From NCBI GenBank assembly GCA_004553595.1, contig SFKZ01000006.1:19720-83719 (forward strand): DNA of 64,000 nucleotides, given 5' to 3'. The stretch's first letter is position 1, and every line of letters begins with the position of its first letter. The stretch comes from Methanobrevibacter ruminantium. GTDB lineage: Archaea; Methanobacteriota; Methanobacteria; Methanobacteriales; Methanobacteriaceae. Made by a program: the position numbers and the translations under genes. Below, piece after piece: positions 1 through 8,899 of this stretch. The notes below the pieces were generated by a model. The model was not told the origin of the DNA. It did no database searches and saw only the letters and a list, made by a program, of their open reading frames with translations.

Positions 1-215
1 AATCAACCGTTTCCAGTGTGCTTTCCAATTTAGGATACAGTATGAAAATCAGTGATTCAAAGAACACTACTTTTATTCCAGGTAGAGTTGCTGATGTCAG
101 CGGTGAATCTAAAAACGGCAAAATAACTGGATTCTTTGGTGAAATAGCCCCTGAAGTTATTAGAAACTTTGAATTGGAATATCCAGTTATAGCATTTGAA
201 ATTGAATTCCTCTAA
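1..215 (+). CDS. pheT: Phenylalanine--tRNA ligase beta subunit, C-terminal fragment
   Basis: Open reading frame entering from the left edge (reading frame starts at base 3) and ending at 215. It encodes about 70 residues. The segments FFGEIAPEVIRNFELEYPV and IAFEIEF match the last part of the archaeal/eukaryal PheRS beta chain, where a 'GEIHPEVL..F.L..PV..FE' signature closes the synthetase core. The enzyme charges tRNA-Phe in the cytoplasm as an alpha2-beta2 tetramer. The 5' part lies outside the window, so only the family can be stated. An AT-rich spacer with T-runs (216-310) follows. Confidence 0.85.
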   Translation, partial: STVSSVLSNLGYSMKISDSKNTTFIPGRVADVSGESKNGKITGFFGEIAPEVIRNFELEYPVIAFEIEFL

Positions 216-314
216 TTGAATTCAATTTATTTTTTTCTTTTTTAATTAATTTTTTGAATTAATAATTATTTCTAAATTTTTAAACTATTTTTTAATCCTA
301 TTTTAATTCATTAT

Positions 315-560
315 CTATTTTTTCTCTTTATGTGCAGTTATGATTGTATAGCTAGAAGCATTTACAGTGATTATAATCCCATCAACAGTTACATAATAAT
401 TCTTTCCTTTACGTTCAATAACTGCATTTTCCTGTTTTATTTTATCAATGCAATACTTTACAATGTCTTCAACATCAACTTCAATGTTCCTTTTAATTCT
501 ATCTACACCCATTTCAGTTGTATGTACCTTATCAAGATTTCTTAAGAGTTCCATAATCAT
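315..560 (-). CDS. DUF3781 family small protein
   Basis: An 81-residue protein with the block KVHTTEMGVDRIKRN near the N-terminus and KGKNYYVTVDGIIITVNA followed by SYTIITAHK at the C-terminus. I recognise this as the DUF3781 family, whose function is unknown. The start overlaps the stop of the YjbQ gene by 4 nt (ATGA), so the two are translationally coupled; an alternative ATG lies two codons downstream. The tight coupling is the only functional clue. Confidence 0.75.
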   Translation of the reverse strand: MIMELLRNLDKVHTTEMGVDRIKRNIEVDVEDIVKYCIDKIKQENAVIERKGKNYYVTVDGIIITVNASSYTIITAHKEKK

Positions 561-982
561 TCACCTATAAAAGTTAACTCAACTGTCCTATTTGATCTAG
601 GACCATCCAATTCAACGAAGAATATTGATTGCCAAGTTCCAAGGTCCAATCTACCATCCACTATTGGAATGGTTTCAGATGAGCCTAAGAGAAATGCTCT
701 TATATGTGAAGCTGCATTATTGTCAATGAAATCATGTTTATAATTGTCCGTTTCCTTGACAATGTCTTTTAATGCTTCCTCAAAATCCAATAAAAGTCCC
801 TTTTCATTTTCATTTACACGAATGGCACTTGTAGAATGCTTTGTAAATATGTTTACGATACCATTATCCATTTTATTTTCCTTATTAATCTCATTCAAAA
901 CCGCTACAACATCTCTTGTAATATCCATTATCTGAAAATTAGAACTTGAACTAATCTTTAATGATTTGCTTATTATAACCAT
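557..982 (-). CDS. YjbQ/UPF0047 family protein (secondary thiamine-phosphate synthase type)
   Basis: A 141-residue protein with the UPF0047 signatures GIVNIFTKHSTSAIRVNENE, HIRAFLLGSSETIPI, LGTWQSIFFVELDGPR and a terminal RTVELTFIGE. The family folds as a trimer with conserved His and Asp residues; an E. coli member shows weak thiamine-phosphate synthase activity, but the physiological role is unsettled. The start is supported by GGTGAT just before ATG at 982. It is the first gene of a two-gene unit with DUF3781 and is divergent from adenine deaminase. Confidence 0.85.
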   Translation of the reverse strand: MVIISKSLKISSSSNFQIMDITRDVVAVLNEINKENKMDNGIVNIFTKHSTSAIRVNENEKGLLLDFEEALKDIVKETDNYKHDFIDNNAASHIRAFLLGSSETIPIVDGRLDLGTWQSIFFVELDGPRSNRTVELTFIGE

Positions 983-1032
983 TTAATCACCATCATAATT
1001 ATATTTGAATTTAAATTAAAAAAATTTACTTA

Positions 1033-1071
1033 TAACATTGTTAGAAATCATTTTCACAAAACTTTTATAAA
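1033..1071 (+). promoter_or_regulatory. Palindrome plus TATA-like promoter block upstream of ade
   Basis: A perfect odd palindrome TAACATTGTTA (1033-1043) is followed 22 bp later (start to start) by CACAAAACTTTTATAAA (1055-1071), which contains a TATA-like core. The same arrangement with identical spacing is found at 63223-63261; 33 of 39 positions match by eye. It lies in the yjbQ/ade divergent region about 95 bp before the ade start. I infer an operator-promoter unit; no regulator is identified. Confidence 0.45.
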
Positions 1072-1163
1072 TGCGGAAAATAAAGAGTTAATTAAGCAAA
1101 ATATTAAAAAAAAATTATGGTTTATAATACTATCTTTACAAAGTTTTTAAGAGAGTGAATAAG

Positions 1164-2885
1164 ATGTCATTTACAGCATATATGTTGGATGTAATATCTG
1201 ATACTATTTATCCGGCTAGAATCACAATAGAAGACGGTTTATTTAAAGAAGTGACCCCAATTACAGTTTCTGAAAAAGAAATTATAAATGTTGATGTAAA
1301 AGGATTAATGCTTCCAGGATTCATTGATTCCCATATTCATATTGAAAGCAGTATGATTACACCAGCACAATTTGCTAAAATTGCAGTTCGTCATGGTACT
1401 ACTGGTGTTGTTTGCGATCCTCATGAAATAGCCAATGTTTTAGGAATCGAAGGGGTTGAAGCAATGATAGAAAATGCAAAGCAAGTTCCATTTAATTTTT
1501 TCTTCACGGCCCCATCCTGTGTACCTGCTACTGGATTTGAGACTTCTGGTGCTGTTTTAGATTCCTCTGATATAGAATATTTGCTTAAAAAAGATGAGAT
1601 TGTGGCATTGGGAGAAATGATGAATTTCCCAGGTGTAATTAACGGCGATGAAGATGTTCATAAGAAATTGGAATTGGCAAGAAAATATGGAAAGCCAATT
1701 GATGGCCATGCACCGCTAGTAACTAGAGACGCTTTGGATAAATACCTCGCTGCAGGTATAAGTACAGACCACGAATGCAGTAATGTTATAGAAGCTCTTG
1801 AGAAAAAGATAAAAGGTATGAAAATTATGGTCCGTGATGGCTCATCAGCTATGGATATGGAAGGTCTTTTTAATATAGATGAAGGTCGTCAATCCGTTGA
1901 TTTTACAGGACCTATGGGCCTTATGTTTAGAGACATATTTGAGAGAAAAATTTATTCACCTTTATTCGATTTTATAGTTAGTGATGACAAACATCCACAC
2001 GATTTAATCAAAGGTCATTTGAATAAATCCATTAATAAGGCAGTTGATTTAGGAATTGATCCTATTAAAGCAATTAATATGGTAACAATCAACCCAGGAT
2101 ATCATTATAACCTAAATTGTGGAGCTATTGTACCTGGTGCAAACGCTGATTTTATAATTGTTGACAGCATATATGACTGTAACGTTCTAAAAACATATGT
2201 CGGTGGAAAATGTGTATTCGATGGAGAGAACGTTTTATTTGACGTTCCGGAAATCGAACCTAGAAATACAATCAATACCACTAAGAAGACTGCAAGTGAC
2301 TTTGACATACATTATGACGGTGACGAATGCGAAGTCAATGTAATAGAGTGCTTTGACGGTGAACTCTTAACTAAAAAAGCAACTGCAAAGCTATATGTAA
2401 AAGATGGTATAGTGCAACCTGACATTTTTCAGGACGTCTTAAAAATTGCTGTTGTAGAACGTTATGGTGGAAACACTATTGCTAACGCATTCATTAAAGG
2501 ATTTGGACTTAAGAAAGGAGCAATCGCTTCATCAGTTGCACATGACTCACATAACATAATCGTCATCGGCTATAACTCTCAAATGATGGCGGATGCAGTA
2601 AATCAAGTAATTGATGATAAAGGAGGTATTTCCGTTGTTAGTGAAGATTTCTCTGACTCATTACCTCTCCCTATTGCTGGATTGATGTCTAATGAAGATG
2701 TGAATAAGGTAGCTGAAAAATTAGGCATTTTACATAATATAGTTAAAGCATTAGGATGTCAAGTGGAAGCGCCATTCATGACAATGGCATTCATGGCATT
2801 GCTGGTAATTCCATCCATTAAAATATCCGATAAAGGATTGTTTGATGGTGATAATTTCGAATTTATGGATGTAATTATTAAATAA
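1164..2885 (+). CDS. ade: Adenine deaminase
   Basis: Converts adenine to hypoxanthine and ammonia in purine salvage. About 573 residues. The amidohydrolase metal site is visible: GFIDSHIHIESSM near residue 55, DPHEIANV near 90, GHAPL near 180, DHECSN near 205 and SDDKHPHDL near 280. The C-terminal ade-specific domain contains KGFGLKKGAIASSVAHDSHN and VVSEDFSDSLPLPIAGLMS. Length is typical for the family. A GTG at 1155 would add three residues, but GAGAGTGA sits at the right distance from the ATG at 1164, so I place the start there. It is a single-gene unit, and the promoter element at 1033-1071 probably serves it. Confidence 0.93.
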   Translation: MSFTAYMLDVISDTIYPARITIEDGLFKEVTPITVSEKEIINVDVKGLMLPGFIDSHIHIESSMITPAQFAKIAVRHGTTGVVCDPHEIANVLGIEGVEAMIENAKQVPFNFFFTAPSCVPATGFETSGAVLDSSDIEYLLKKDEIVALGEMMNFPGVINGDEDVHKKLELARKYGKPIDGHAPLVTRDALDKYLAAGISTDHECSNVIEALEKKIKGMKIMVRDGSSAMDMEGLFNIDEGRQSVDFTGPMGLMFRDIFERKIYSPLFDFIVSDDKHPHDLIKGHLNKSINKAVDLGIDPIKAINMVTINPGYHYNLNCGAIVPGANADFIIVDSIYDCNVLKTYVGGKCVFDGENVLFDVPEIEPRNTINTTKKTASDFDIHYDGDECEVNVIECFDGELLTKKATAKLYVKDGIVQPDIFQDVLKIAVVERYGGNTIANAFIKGFGLKKGAIASSVAHDSHNIIVIGYNSQMMADAVNQVIDDKGGISVVSEDFSDSLPLPIAGLMSNEDVNKVAEKLGILHNIVKALGCQVEAPFMTMAFMALLVIPSIKISDKGLFDGDNFEFMDVIIK

Positions 2886-2980
2886 GGTTATTCCTTTTTA
2901 ATAATTCTTTTTTCTTTCTTTTTCTTGAATTTTTTAAAAACTTAAACTTAAAAATTATTTCTTTTTTTTAATTCTTTTCA

Positions 2981-3030
2981 CTTATCTTAACTTATCTTAA
3001 CTTATTTTAACTTATTTTAACTTATCTCTA
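2981..3030. repeat. Five tandem copies of a 10-bp unit
   Basis: CTTATCTTAA or CTTATTTTAA repeated five times; the last two copies run into the 3' end of the SWIM-type gene (stop at 3012). Seen directly. It may be a simple slippage product, and copy number could vary between strains. Confidence 0.8.
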
Positions 3031-3251
3031 ATTTCTAAAATCTTTTTTATGTGCTTGCAATGATTTTCCTTATCGCTTACTTTGACTCCTCCAAATTTTA
3101 GGTTTTCCCTACGGTATTTAAAGTCTTCACAGCCACAGCTGACAGTATCCTCTAAAAGGTCAAAAGTGATAATGTAATGCTTATTGGAGGATTTGCTTTT
3201 TATAAAGTAGTCTTCCCATTCCTCATTTTTAGAAACTTTTTCTATTATCAT
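3012..3251 (-). CDS. Small SWIM-like zinc-finger protein
   Basis: About 79 residues. The pattern CGCEDFKYRRENLK followed by NHCKHIKKIL gives C-x-C...C-x-H spacing, the SWIM zinc-finger signature, which is typically involved in DNA or protein binding. The start is placed at the ATG at 3251 because GAGGATTGG precedes it; the frame extends two codons further to a TTG. It stands alone between ade and a coiled-coil protein. No more specific function can be assigned. Confidence 0.65.
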   Translation of the reverse strand: MIIEKVSKNEEWEDYFIKSKSSNKHYIITFDLLEDTVSCGCEDFKYRRENLKFGGVKVSDKENHCKHIKKILEIRDKLK

Positions 3252-3400
3252 AACCAATCCTCAAAATTAATTAGAAATTACTAATACATAAAAGTTTTTG
3301 AAAATAAGTCAAATTAATTAAAAAAAAGTAAAAGATAAAAACAAATCAAAGAAATTAAAATAAAATAAAAAAAAGTAAAGAAAGTAAAAAGCCACAGATA

Positions 3401-3910
3401 TTATTCAATATCAATAGTGATCTTTTCATTTCTTTTTTGTTTTGCTTCCTTGATGTCATTAAGCTTTTCTGTAAACTCTTTTGCATTTTGCAATTTCAAT
3501 TCGATTTCAGATAGCTCTTCCTTAAGAAGCATTTCATCTCTTTTTAATGAGTTGATATAATCTTCACTGCCATTGTTATAATCTTCATAGATTTCCAAGA
3601 TCTCTCTTGCTGAAAGAATTGATTCCTCTTTAAGGAATTTTTTGGTATGAGGTTTCACTCTAACACTTAAAGGCTGTAATCTTTCCTTTTCACCAGCTTT
3701 TCTTCCAGAAGCAACAGTTTTTGAATCTTCATAAGCATCCCAGAATTCAGTGTTTAAATCTTGCAATATCTTAACTCTGTCTTTGAATATCTGTTCTAAA
3801 TCCCAAATATCAAACTCATCTGCATCCTTGTAATCCTTAGCTTTGAATCCAGAGTTGTCAAATTCATAGTTATTGCTTTTTTGCTCATTATTTTCTTCAT
3901 TTCCCGGCAT
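3401..3910 (-). CDS. Hypothetical acidic/coiled-coil protein
   Basis: 169 residues, not recognised. The N-terminal 40 residues are acidic and low-complexity. The middle contains LSVRVKPHTKKFLKEESIL, resembling the opening of a ribbon-helix-helix-like or plasmid-partition segment. Residues 110-165 are a predicted coiled coil rich in Glu and Lys. The start has a strong GGGGGAGAAAA-ATG context. The gene is monocistronic, with about 230 bp of AT-rich DNA upstream shared with the divergent EamA transporter. A DNA-associated role is possible but speculative. Confidence 0.6.
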   Translation of the reverse strand: MPGNEENNEQKSNNYEFDNSGFKAKDYKDADEFDIWDLEQIFKDRVKILQDLNTEFWDAYEDSKTVASGRKAGEKERLQPLSVRVKPHTKKFLKEESILSAREILEIYEDYNNGSEDYINSLKRDEMLLKEELSEIELKLQNAKEFTEKLNDIKEAKQKRNEKITIDIE

Positions 3911-4139
3911 TTTTCTCCCCCGATTAAAATTAAAATATTCTAAAAATATAAAAATAATTCAGTAATGTAATACATAAATTATTTTTGTATACTATTAAAT
4001 TGTCATACAAAATATATAAATGTACTCATTTCTAATTGGAATTTGTAAAAAAATATGGGAATAATCCCCAAATTAATCGATAAAAATTAATAAAATGAGA
4101 TAGATAAAATATAATGAATTAAAAAAAATAAGTGAAATA

Positions 4140-5027
4140 ATGAAGAAGATATACTTGCTTTTACCAATCATTGCAGGAATAATGTTTGGATCTACTGGAA
4201 TATTTGTCAGAACATTAACTGAAAATGGAGTGGATTCAACCACATTGCTTTTTTTAAGATTTTCAATAGCTATTTTATACATAGCTATAGCAATATTCCT
4301 AACTGATAAAAGCCTATTGAAGATAAATAAAGAGGATATCCCATTATTTGTACTGTGTGGACTATGCATTCTCGGATTGAACTTATGTTACAATAGTTCA
4401 ATCAATACTGTCCCATTATCCCTTGCAGCTATACTCTTAAGTACTGCACCGGTTTTTGTTTTGGTATTGGAATATTTCCTGTTTAAAGAAAAAATCACTT
4501 CAATTAAAGTATTATGCGTGATTCTTGTACTAATCGGATGTACATTGGTTACTGGACTTCTTGAGGAAAATTCAATTGACATTTCATGGATAGGAATAAT
4601 TGCAGGTATTGGATCTGCAATTTTCTGGGCAATCTACTCAGTTACATCAAGGAAATCAATTGATATGGGAAGGCATACATTTACAATACTTTTATATTCA
4701 TTGATTACAATCACAATAATGACAATCCCATTTACCAGTTTCACTCAAATTGCTAATTTCGTTAGCTTGAATCCAGTTCCAAATGTATTATTCCTATTGT
4801 TGCATTCATTAGTCTCATTCGCATTGCCTTATGTATTCATTACTATTTCATTGAATCATATGGATGCAGGAACAGCAGTTATATTATCATCTGGAGAGCC
4901 AATAGCTGCTCTTGCATTTGGAATGATATTCTATATGGAAATGCCTACAGTACTAATGGTTTGTGGAGTAGCCATTACAATAGTGGCATTAATACTCTTA
5001 AGCAGAAGCCCTGCAAATGAGGTTTAA
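4140..5027 (+). CDS. EamA/DMT superfamily transporter
   Basis: 295 residues with about ten hydrophobic segments arranged as two EamA repeats. The first opens with LPIIAGIMFGSTGIFVR; the second opens around residue 150 with IIAGIGSAIFWAIYSVTSRK. The end of the second repeat, SSGEPIAALAFGMIFYMEMP, is typical of the RhaT/YdcZ-type drug/metabolite transporter superfamily. It is expected in the cytoplasmic membrane, exporting or importing an amino acid or metabolite that cannot be named from sequence. Single-gene unit, divergent from the 3401-3910 gene. Confidence 0.88.
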   Translation: MKKIYLLLPIIAGIMFGSTGIFVRTLTENGVDSTTLLFLRFSIAILYIAIAIFLTDKSLLKINKEDIPLFVLCGLCILGLNLCYNSSINTVPLSLAAILLSTAPVFVLVLEYFLFKEKITSIKVLCVILVLIGCTLVTGLLEENSIDISWIGIIAGIGSAIFWAIYSVTSRKSIDMGRHTFTILLYSLITITIMTIPFTSFTQIANFVSLNPVPNVLFLLLHSLVSFALPYVFITISLNHMDAGTAVILSSGEPIAALAFGMIFYMEMPTVLMVCGVAITIVALILLSRSPANEV

Positions 5028-5179
5028 TAAAAATAGAATGGGATGGAAATAGCTAAAAAAATATTTTAAAAATAGGAATTCTCAAAAAAATATAATACTA
5101 AAAAATATAATACTAAAAAAATAGAATACTGAAATACAATAAAAATAGTTAAAAAATTAAATATTAAACAGGATTAAAC

Positions 5180-6199
5180 TTATACAAAGTCTAATTTACT
5201 GTTTAATTCCTTAAATCTGTTTCTAATGGTAACTTCAGTTACACCAAGGGTTTTTGCAATCTCAGTTTGAGTCTTGCGTTCACCAAACAACATGGAAGTT
5301 CCGTACAAAGTTGCAGCTGCAACACTTGCAGGATCTTTTCCTGAAGTTAATCCCAAGTCTTTTGCATCGTTAATGATTTCAATGGATCTAACTTCCACTT
5401 GGGAAGATAATCCTAATCTGCTAGCAAATCTTGGAATGTAATCATTCGGAGATATAGGAGTTAACTTAATACCTAATTTCCTTGCTAAGAACCTGTAATT
5501 CTTACTAATGGTCTTTTGGTTTATTCCAGTAGCTTTCTCGACTTCATCTAAAGTACGTGGAACTTTACAGAGTCTGCATGCAATGTAGACGGTAGCAACC
5601 AAAAGTTTGGAAATGCTTCTGCCTCTGATTAAATCCTCATCCAAAGCATTTCTGTAAATGTTTACAGATTCATACCTTACATCTTTTGAAAGGGACAAAT
5701 TGGAAACGATCACTCCCAATTCAGTGAATGCCCTGGCCAAGTTTCTACTTTGAGGGTCACTTACACGAGCTTGGTTATTCAATCTTCTTAAACGGTACCA
5801 TCTAGTTTTGTCATTCAAGTGTCCTTTATTGACATCAAAAGTGGTGGACAATCCGCCATCATGAATAGCCATGTTCTTAGGTGCACCATTTTGACCATGG
5901 AAATTACCATCCTTATCTCTTGCGGTTCCTCTAAAGGTGGAATCGATAATGTTCTCTTCAACAACCAAACCACATTTCTTACAGGATTTTTCAGAACGGA
6001 CTGTGTCCATGAAAAACTCGGTGGATCCACAAACTGGACAAGTGACTGCTTGAACTTCACTGTCTTCGAAGCTAGAAGATTTTCTACGTCTGGATTGTTT
6101 CCTTATGAGATTGGAATATTCCTTTTCTCCAAGTTCATTTTTAAAATTAGTTCTACAGTTGGATGCTTTGTTTTTAATAATAGATTCATTTACGCTCAT
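5180..6199 (-). CDS. tfb: Transcription initiation factor B (TFB)
   Basis: About 339 residues. TFB binds the TATA-binding protein/promoter complex and recruits RNA polymerase. After a basic 45-residue extension, the N-terminal zinc ribbon has CPVCGS and CKKCGLVV (Cys54, 57, 73, 76), followed by the B-finger region DSTFRGTARDKDGNFHG. Two cyclin-like repeats follow (about 145-235 and 240-335). The C-terminal recognition helix TEIAKTLGVTEVTIRNRFKE contacts the BRE. The frame reaches 6226, but AAAGGAAGAGAA directly precedes the ATG at 6199, which I take as the start. The 550-bp upstream region is unusually structured (see 6406-6512). Confidence 0.95.
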   Translation of the reverse strand: MSVNESIIKNKASNCRTNFKNELGEKEYSNLIRKQSRRRKSSSFEDSEVQAVTCPVCGSTEFFMDTVRSEKSCKKCGLVVEENIIDSTFRGTARDKDGNFHGQNGAPKNMAIHDGGLSTTFDVNKGHLNDKTRWYRLRRLNNQARVSDPQSRNLARAFTELGVIVSNLSLSKDVRYESVNIYRNALDEDLIRGRSISKLLVATVYIACRLCKVPRTLDEVEKATGINQKTISKNYRFLARKLGIKLTPISPNDYIPRFASRLGLSSQVEVRSIEIINDAKDLGLTSGKDPASVAAATLYGTSMLFGERKTQTEIAKTLGVTEVTIRNRFKELNSKLDFV

Positions 6200-6405
6200 T
6201 TCTCTTCCTTTAATCATGTAATTCAAATAACTACTCCATTATCAAAACTTATGAATAAATAGGTGGGATATGGTTTTATTAATAAAGTGGGATAATAAAG
6301 TTGACTACTAAATAGTAATTAAATACTATTGCAATGAAAAATAGAACTAAAAAAGAAAGCGTCCTATAAAGTATGATTTTGATGATGTTTGATTTTTCTA
6401 CAATT

Positions 6406-6512
6406 CAATTAACTGGTTATTAATTGAAAGCTAAGCTTTTGGCATAAGCTAGCACGAATCCAAGTCGTGGTATAATGTATGTTTGGGAACTTGATAGCCC
6501 CATTATTGATGG
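6406..6512 (-). ncRNA. Candidate structured RNA or leader upstream of tfb
   Basis: Within the otherwise AT-poor-structure spacer, three hairpins follow one another: 6406-6426 (7-bp perfect stem), 6430-6453 (8 bp with one bulged base) and 6453-6469 (5 bp). Each has a 7-nt loop. The last two loops contain TTGG and CCAA and could pair with each other. Further on, CCCA/TGGG (484-502) and CCAT/ATGG (500-512) stems are mutually exclusive. On the minus strand the block is followed by a T-rich run near 6345-6355, so I favour that strand. No known family (RNase P, SRP, C/D box) was recognised. Strand and ends are uncertain. Confidence 0.35.
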
Positions 6513-6640
6513 CAACAGTACTACAGTTACAATTATACTAATTAACATTTGCAAAATTGATTATTTTTAGTAATATATGATAAATTAATCTAATTTGGTG
6601 AAATAAATTAATTTTAGGTGGTTTCAATAAAAATAAAAGA

Positions 6641-6672
6641 TTTTAGAAAAAATTTTTCAAACTTTTCTAAAA
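6641..6672. terminator. AT-rich hairpin downstream of carbonic anhydrase
   Basis: TTTTAGAAAA (6641-6650) pairs with TTTTCTAAAA (6663-6672), a 10-bp stem around 110 bp beyond the carbonic anhydrase stop. It could be a 3'-end or processing hairpin. The remainder of 6230-6780 holds no gene I can support. Confidence 0.3.
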
Positions 6673-6779
6673 ACTTATACTAATTTTAATCAGATATTAT
6701 GAATATTATTGAAATTAATCTAACTTTTCATACATGTCGGATATTATATTATAAACACCGCCATATATAAAGGTTTGCA

Positions 6780-7307
6780 TTAATAGTCTTCTTTCAAGAC
6801 TTTTAATTCTCCAGTTACAATGTCAATTATAAGACCATGCACTGGAACATCTGGAATCAATGGGTGATTTTTGATCTTGTCAACAACATCAAGCACATTT
6901 GCCTCTTCAGATTCAAATCCACCAATCCATTCTGCCAAGTCATATTTTGCAATGTCTTCCTCTTTAATGCCTCTTGCAAGCATCTTTTCCTTCAATGCAT
7001 CTGCATCAGCACCAGCCATACCACATTCAGTGTGGCCTACAACCAATACCTCTTCAGCACCGAGATTGTACAATGCAGCACCAATAGATCTGATTGCATC
7101 TTCTCCTACAATGGAGTTTCCTGCATTTCTGACTATTTTTGCATCTCCTCTTTTAAGTCCTAAAGCTGGTTCAAAGAAGTCGATTAATCTGCAATCCATA
7201 CAAGTGAGAATAGCTAACTTCTTTTGTGCATGGTGAGACATTTCCTCCCCTTCAAAGTTTTCGACAAATTTCTTGTTATCTTCTAAAATACCATCCAATA
7301 TAGTCAT
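6780..7307 (-). CDS. cab: Beta-class carbonic anhydrase
   Basis: Interconverts CO2 and bicarbonate. 175 residues, matching the short archaeal 'cab-type' enzymes. The active-site elements are CMDCRL (zinc Cys and Asp-Arg dyad, about residue 36), RNAGNSI (about 58-64) and VVGHTECGM (zinc His and Cys, about residue 95). The C-terminus VHGLIIDIVTGELKVL is typical. A strong GAGGTG precedes the ATG at 7307. In a hydrogenotrophic methanogen it would balance CO2 supply for formylmethanofuran dehydrogenase and carboxylases. Single-gene unit. Confidence 0.93.
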   Translation of the reverse strand: MTILDGILEDNKKFVENFEGEEMSHHAQKKLAILTCMDCRLIDFFEPALGLKRGDAKIVRNAGNSIVGEDAIRSIGAALYNLGAEEVLVVGHTECGMAGADADALKEKMLARGIKEEDIAKYDLAEWIGGFESEEANVLDVVDKIKNHPLIPDVPVHGLIIDIVTGELKVLKEDY

Positions 7308-7560
7308 ACAAACACCTCTAAATACCTTAAGGCTAAAAAGATAATTTATTTATAACTTATAATTATAGCCTTTAAATTGATTTTTAAAGCATAAAATTGA
7401 TTAAAAAAACCATACAATTTTATATATTAATCTATGTTTTATAAACTATATAAAATTATCTTAATCTGTTTTAAAAAACAGCCATAATGATTAAAATTGT
7501 TTAAAAATACTTAATTAAATTAAATAATAATTAAAATAATAAAAAAGCAATGAGAGAAGA

Positions 7561-7659
7561 AGAAACCCCCCAAATTAAAAAAAATAGCATAAAAAATGAT
7601 TATAAAAAATGAAACCCCCACATTAAAAAAGAATACATAAAAAATGATTATAAAAAATG
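7561..7659. repeat. Two-copy direct repeat of about 50 bp
   Basis: Each copy begins GAAACCCCC, has an A-rich middle, and ends with CATAAAAAATGATTATAAA. The copies lie back to back between the mrp stop and the carbonic anhydrase start, in a 394-bp spacer (7308-7701) with no gene. Seen by eye; the function is unknown. Confidence 0.7.
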
Positions 7660-7701
7660 AATTAATAAAAAAATAAAAAAAGAAAAAGATGATTGAATTG
7701 A

Positions 7702-8571
7702 TTATTCATCATCCAAAAATGCTAATCGGATATTGTCAATTATTTCAGAAAACTTTTGACTGACTTCAGAATCCGCATAACTATTTACCATAGTGCTGTC
7801 CTGATTTGCAGATTCCGGAACCTGTTCAGTTAAAGGCAAATTGCCCAAATAAACAACTCCCATATCAGTTGCAAACTTTTCACCTTGGGACTCACCAAAT
7901 ATATTGGTTTTTTCACCACAATGAGGGCATACATAATAGGACATATTCTCAATAAGTCCAATATCCTCAATGTTTAGCATCTTAACCATACCTACACATT
8001 TCAATACATCTTCCTGTGATAGGCTATTTGGTGTGGTTACCATAATGACTGCATCAACATTAGGCAATGATTGAAGCACAGTCAACGGTTCGTCACCAGT
8101 TCCAGGAGGATTGTCAATAATCAAGACATCAAGGTCTCCCCATGCAGTGTCTGCCATGAACTGCTTGATTGATCCTGATTTTTGAGGACCTCTCCAAATG
8201 ATTGGAGTGTCTTGAGAGTCTATCAAGAATCCCATTGACATGACCTTGATTCCATTATTGCTCATTACAGGAATCATTTCCCCATGTTCAATCATAACAT
8301 CCTTACCTTCAACCCCCAACATCTTAGGAATGTTTGGTCCGTGAATGTCTGCATCAAGTATACCAGTTAATAATCCTTTTTTCTGGAAAGCTTCTGCCAA
8401 GTTAGCGGCTACTGTGGATTTACCTACTCCACCTTTTCCACTCATAACAGCTATTTTATATTTGATATTTTTCATATGTTCAAAGAGCCTTAATTCCTGT
8501 TCAATCATTTGCTTTTGTTGTTCAGGAGTCAAATTTGCAGCTCCATGATGTCCATGTCCATTATTTGCCAT
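7702..8571 (-). CDS. Mrp/NBP35-family P-loop ATPase (Fe-S cluster carrier)
   Basis: 289 residues. The deviant Walker A motif SGKGGVGKSTVAANLAEA lies near residue 45, with switch segments DADIHGPNIPKMLG and LDVLIIDNPPGTGDE and the C-terminal Cys pair YYVCPHCGEKTNIFG that holds a bridging [4Fe-4S] cluster at the dimer interface. The family (ApbC/Mrp/Nbp35) binds and transfers Fe-S clusters to apoproteins; in methanogens it would serve many ferredoxin-type enzymes. The N-terminus is His-rich (GHGHH). A GAGGCG-type ribosome site precedes the ATG. It is monocistronic; the upstream 8572-8899 is featureless AT-rich DNA. Confidence 0.92.
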   Translation of the reverse strand: MANNGHGHHGAANLTPEQQKQMIEQELRLFEHMKNIKYKIAVMSGKGGVGKSTVAANLAEAFQKKGLLTGILDADIHGPNIPKMLGVEGKDVMIEHGEMIPVMSNNGIKVMSMGFLIDSQDTPIIWRGPQKSGSIKQFMADTAWGDLDVLIIDNPPGTGDEPLTVLQSLPNVDAVIMVTTPNSLSQEDVLKCVGMVKMLNIEDIGLIENMSYYVCPHCGEKTNIFGESQGEKFATDMGVVYLGNLPLTEQVPESANQDSTMVNSYADSEVSQKFSEIIDNIRLAFLDDE

Positions 8572-8899
8572 TTTACGCCTCGTATAAATTTCTTTAAACA
8601 GTATAATATATCATACTTAAATTATTTAAATATTATTTTTTCAATGAAAATTGGTTAAAGTATAGGGGATATGTAGATGAATGCGGACATTATAATATAA
8701 AAATAGTACAACTACTAAAATAAATTAAAATAAGATTAATTAAATCGATTATAAAATCACAAGCATTAAAATTATCATACTCATAATGAATATAATGAAA
8801 GAAAAAATTATTGAAAAATTTTAAAAAATAGAAAATTTAAGTAAAGTGGAAAAAATTAAAAATAAAAAAAGAAAAGATTAAAGATCAGTCATATCCAAT
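8572..8899. other. Gene-free AT-rich spacer
   Basis: 328 bp between the start of the Mrp ATPase gene and the stop of the surface protein gene. It will contain the mrp promoter and the 3' region of the surface protein gene; I see no coding frame, tRNA or strong dyad. Confidence 0.6.

Noticed and set aside
3962..3973. GTAATAC heptamer between the 3401 and 4140 genes
   Set aside because: Single copy without the palindromic AAAA/TTTT arms; expected by chance in AT-rich DNA.
5819..6262. 147-residue plus-strand frame opposite tfb
   Set aside because: Antisense shadow of a conserved gene; Cys/Phe-rich translation without family resemblance or ribosome site.
6453..6469. tRNA-like anticodon arm with CCA in the loop (possible tRNA-Trp)
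   Set aside because: No acceptor stem, D-arm or T-arm sequences can be found around it.
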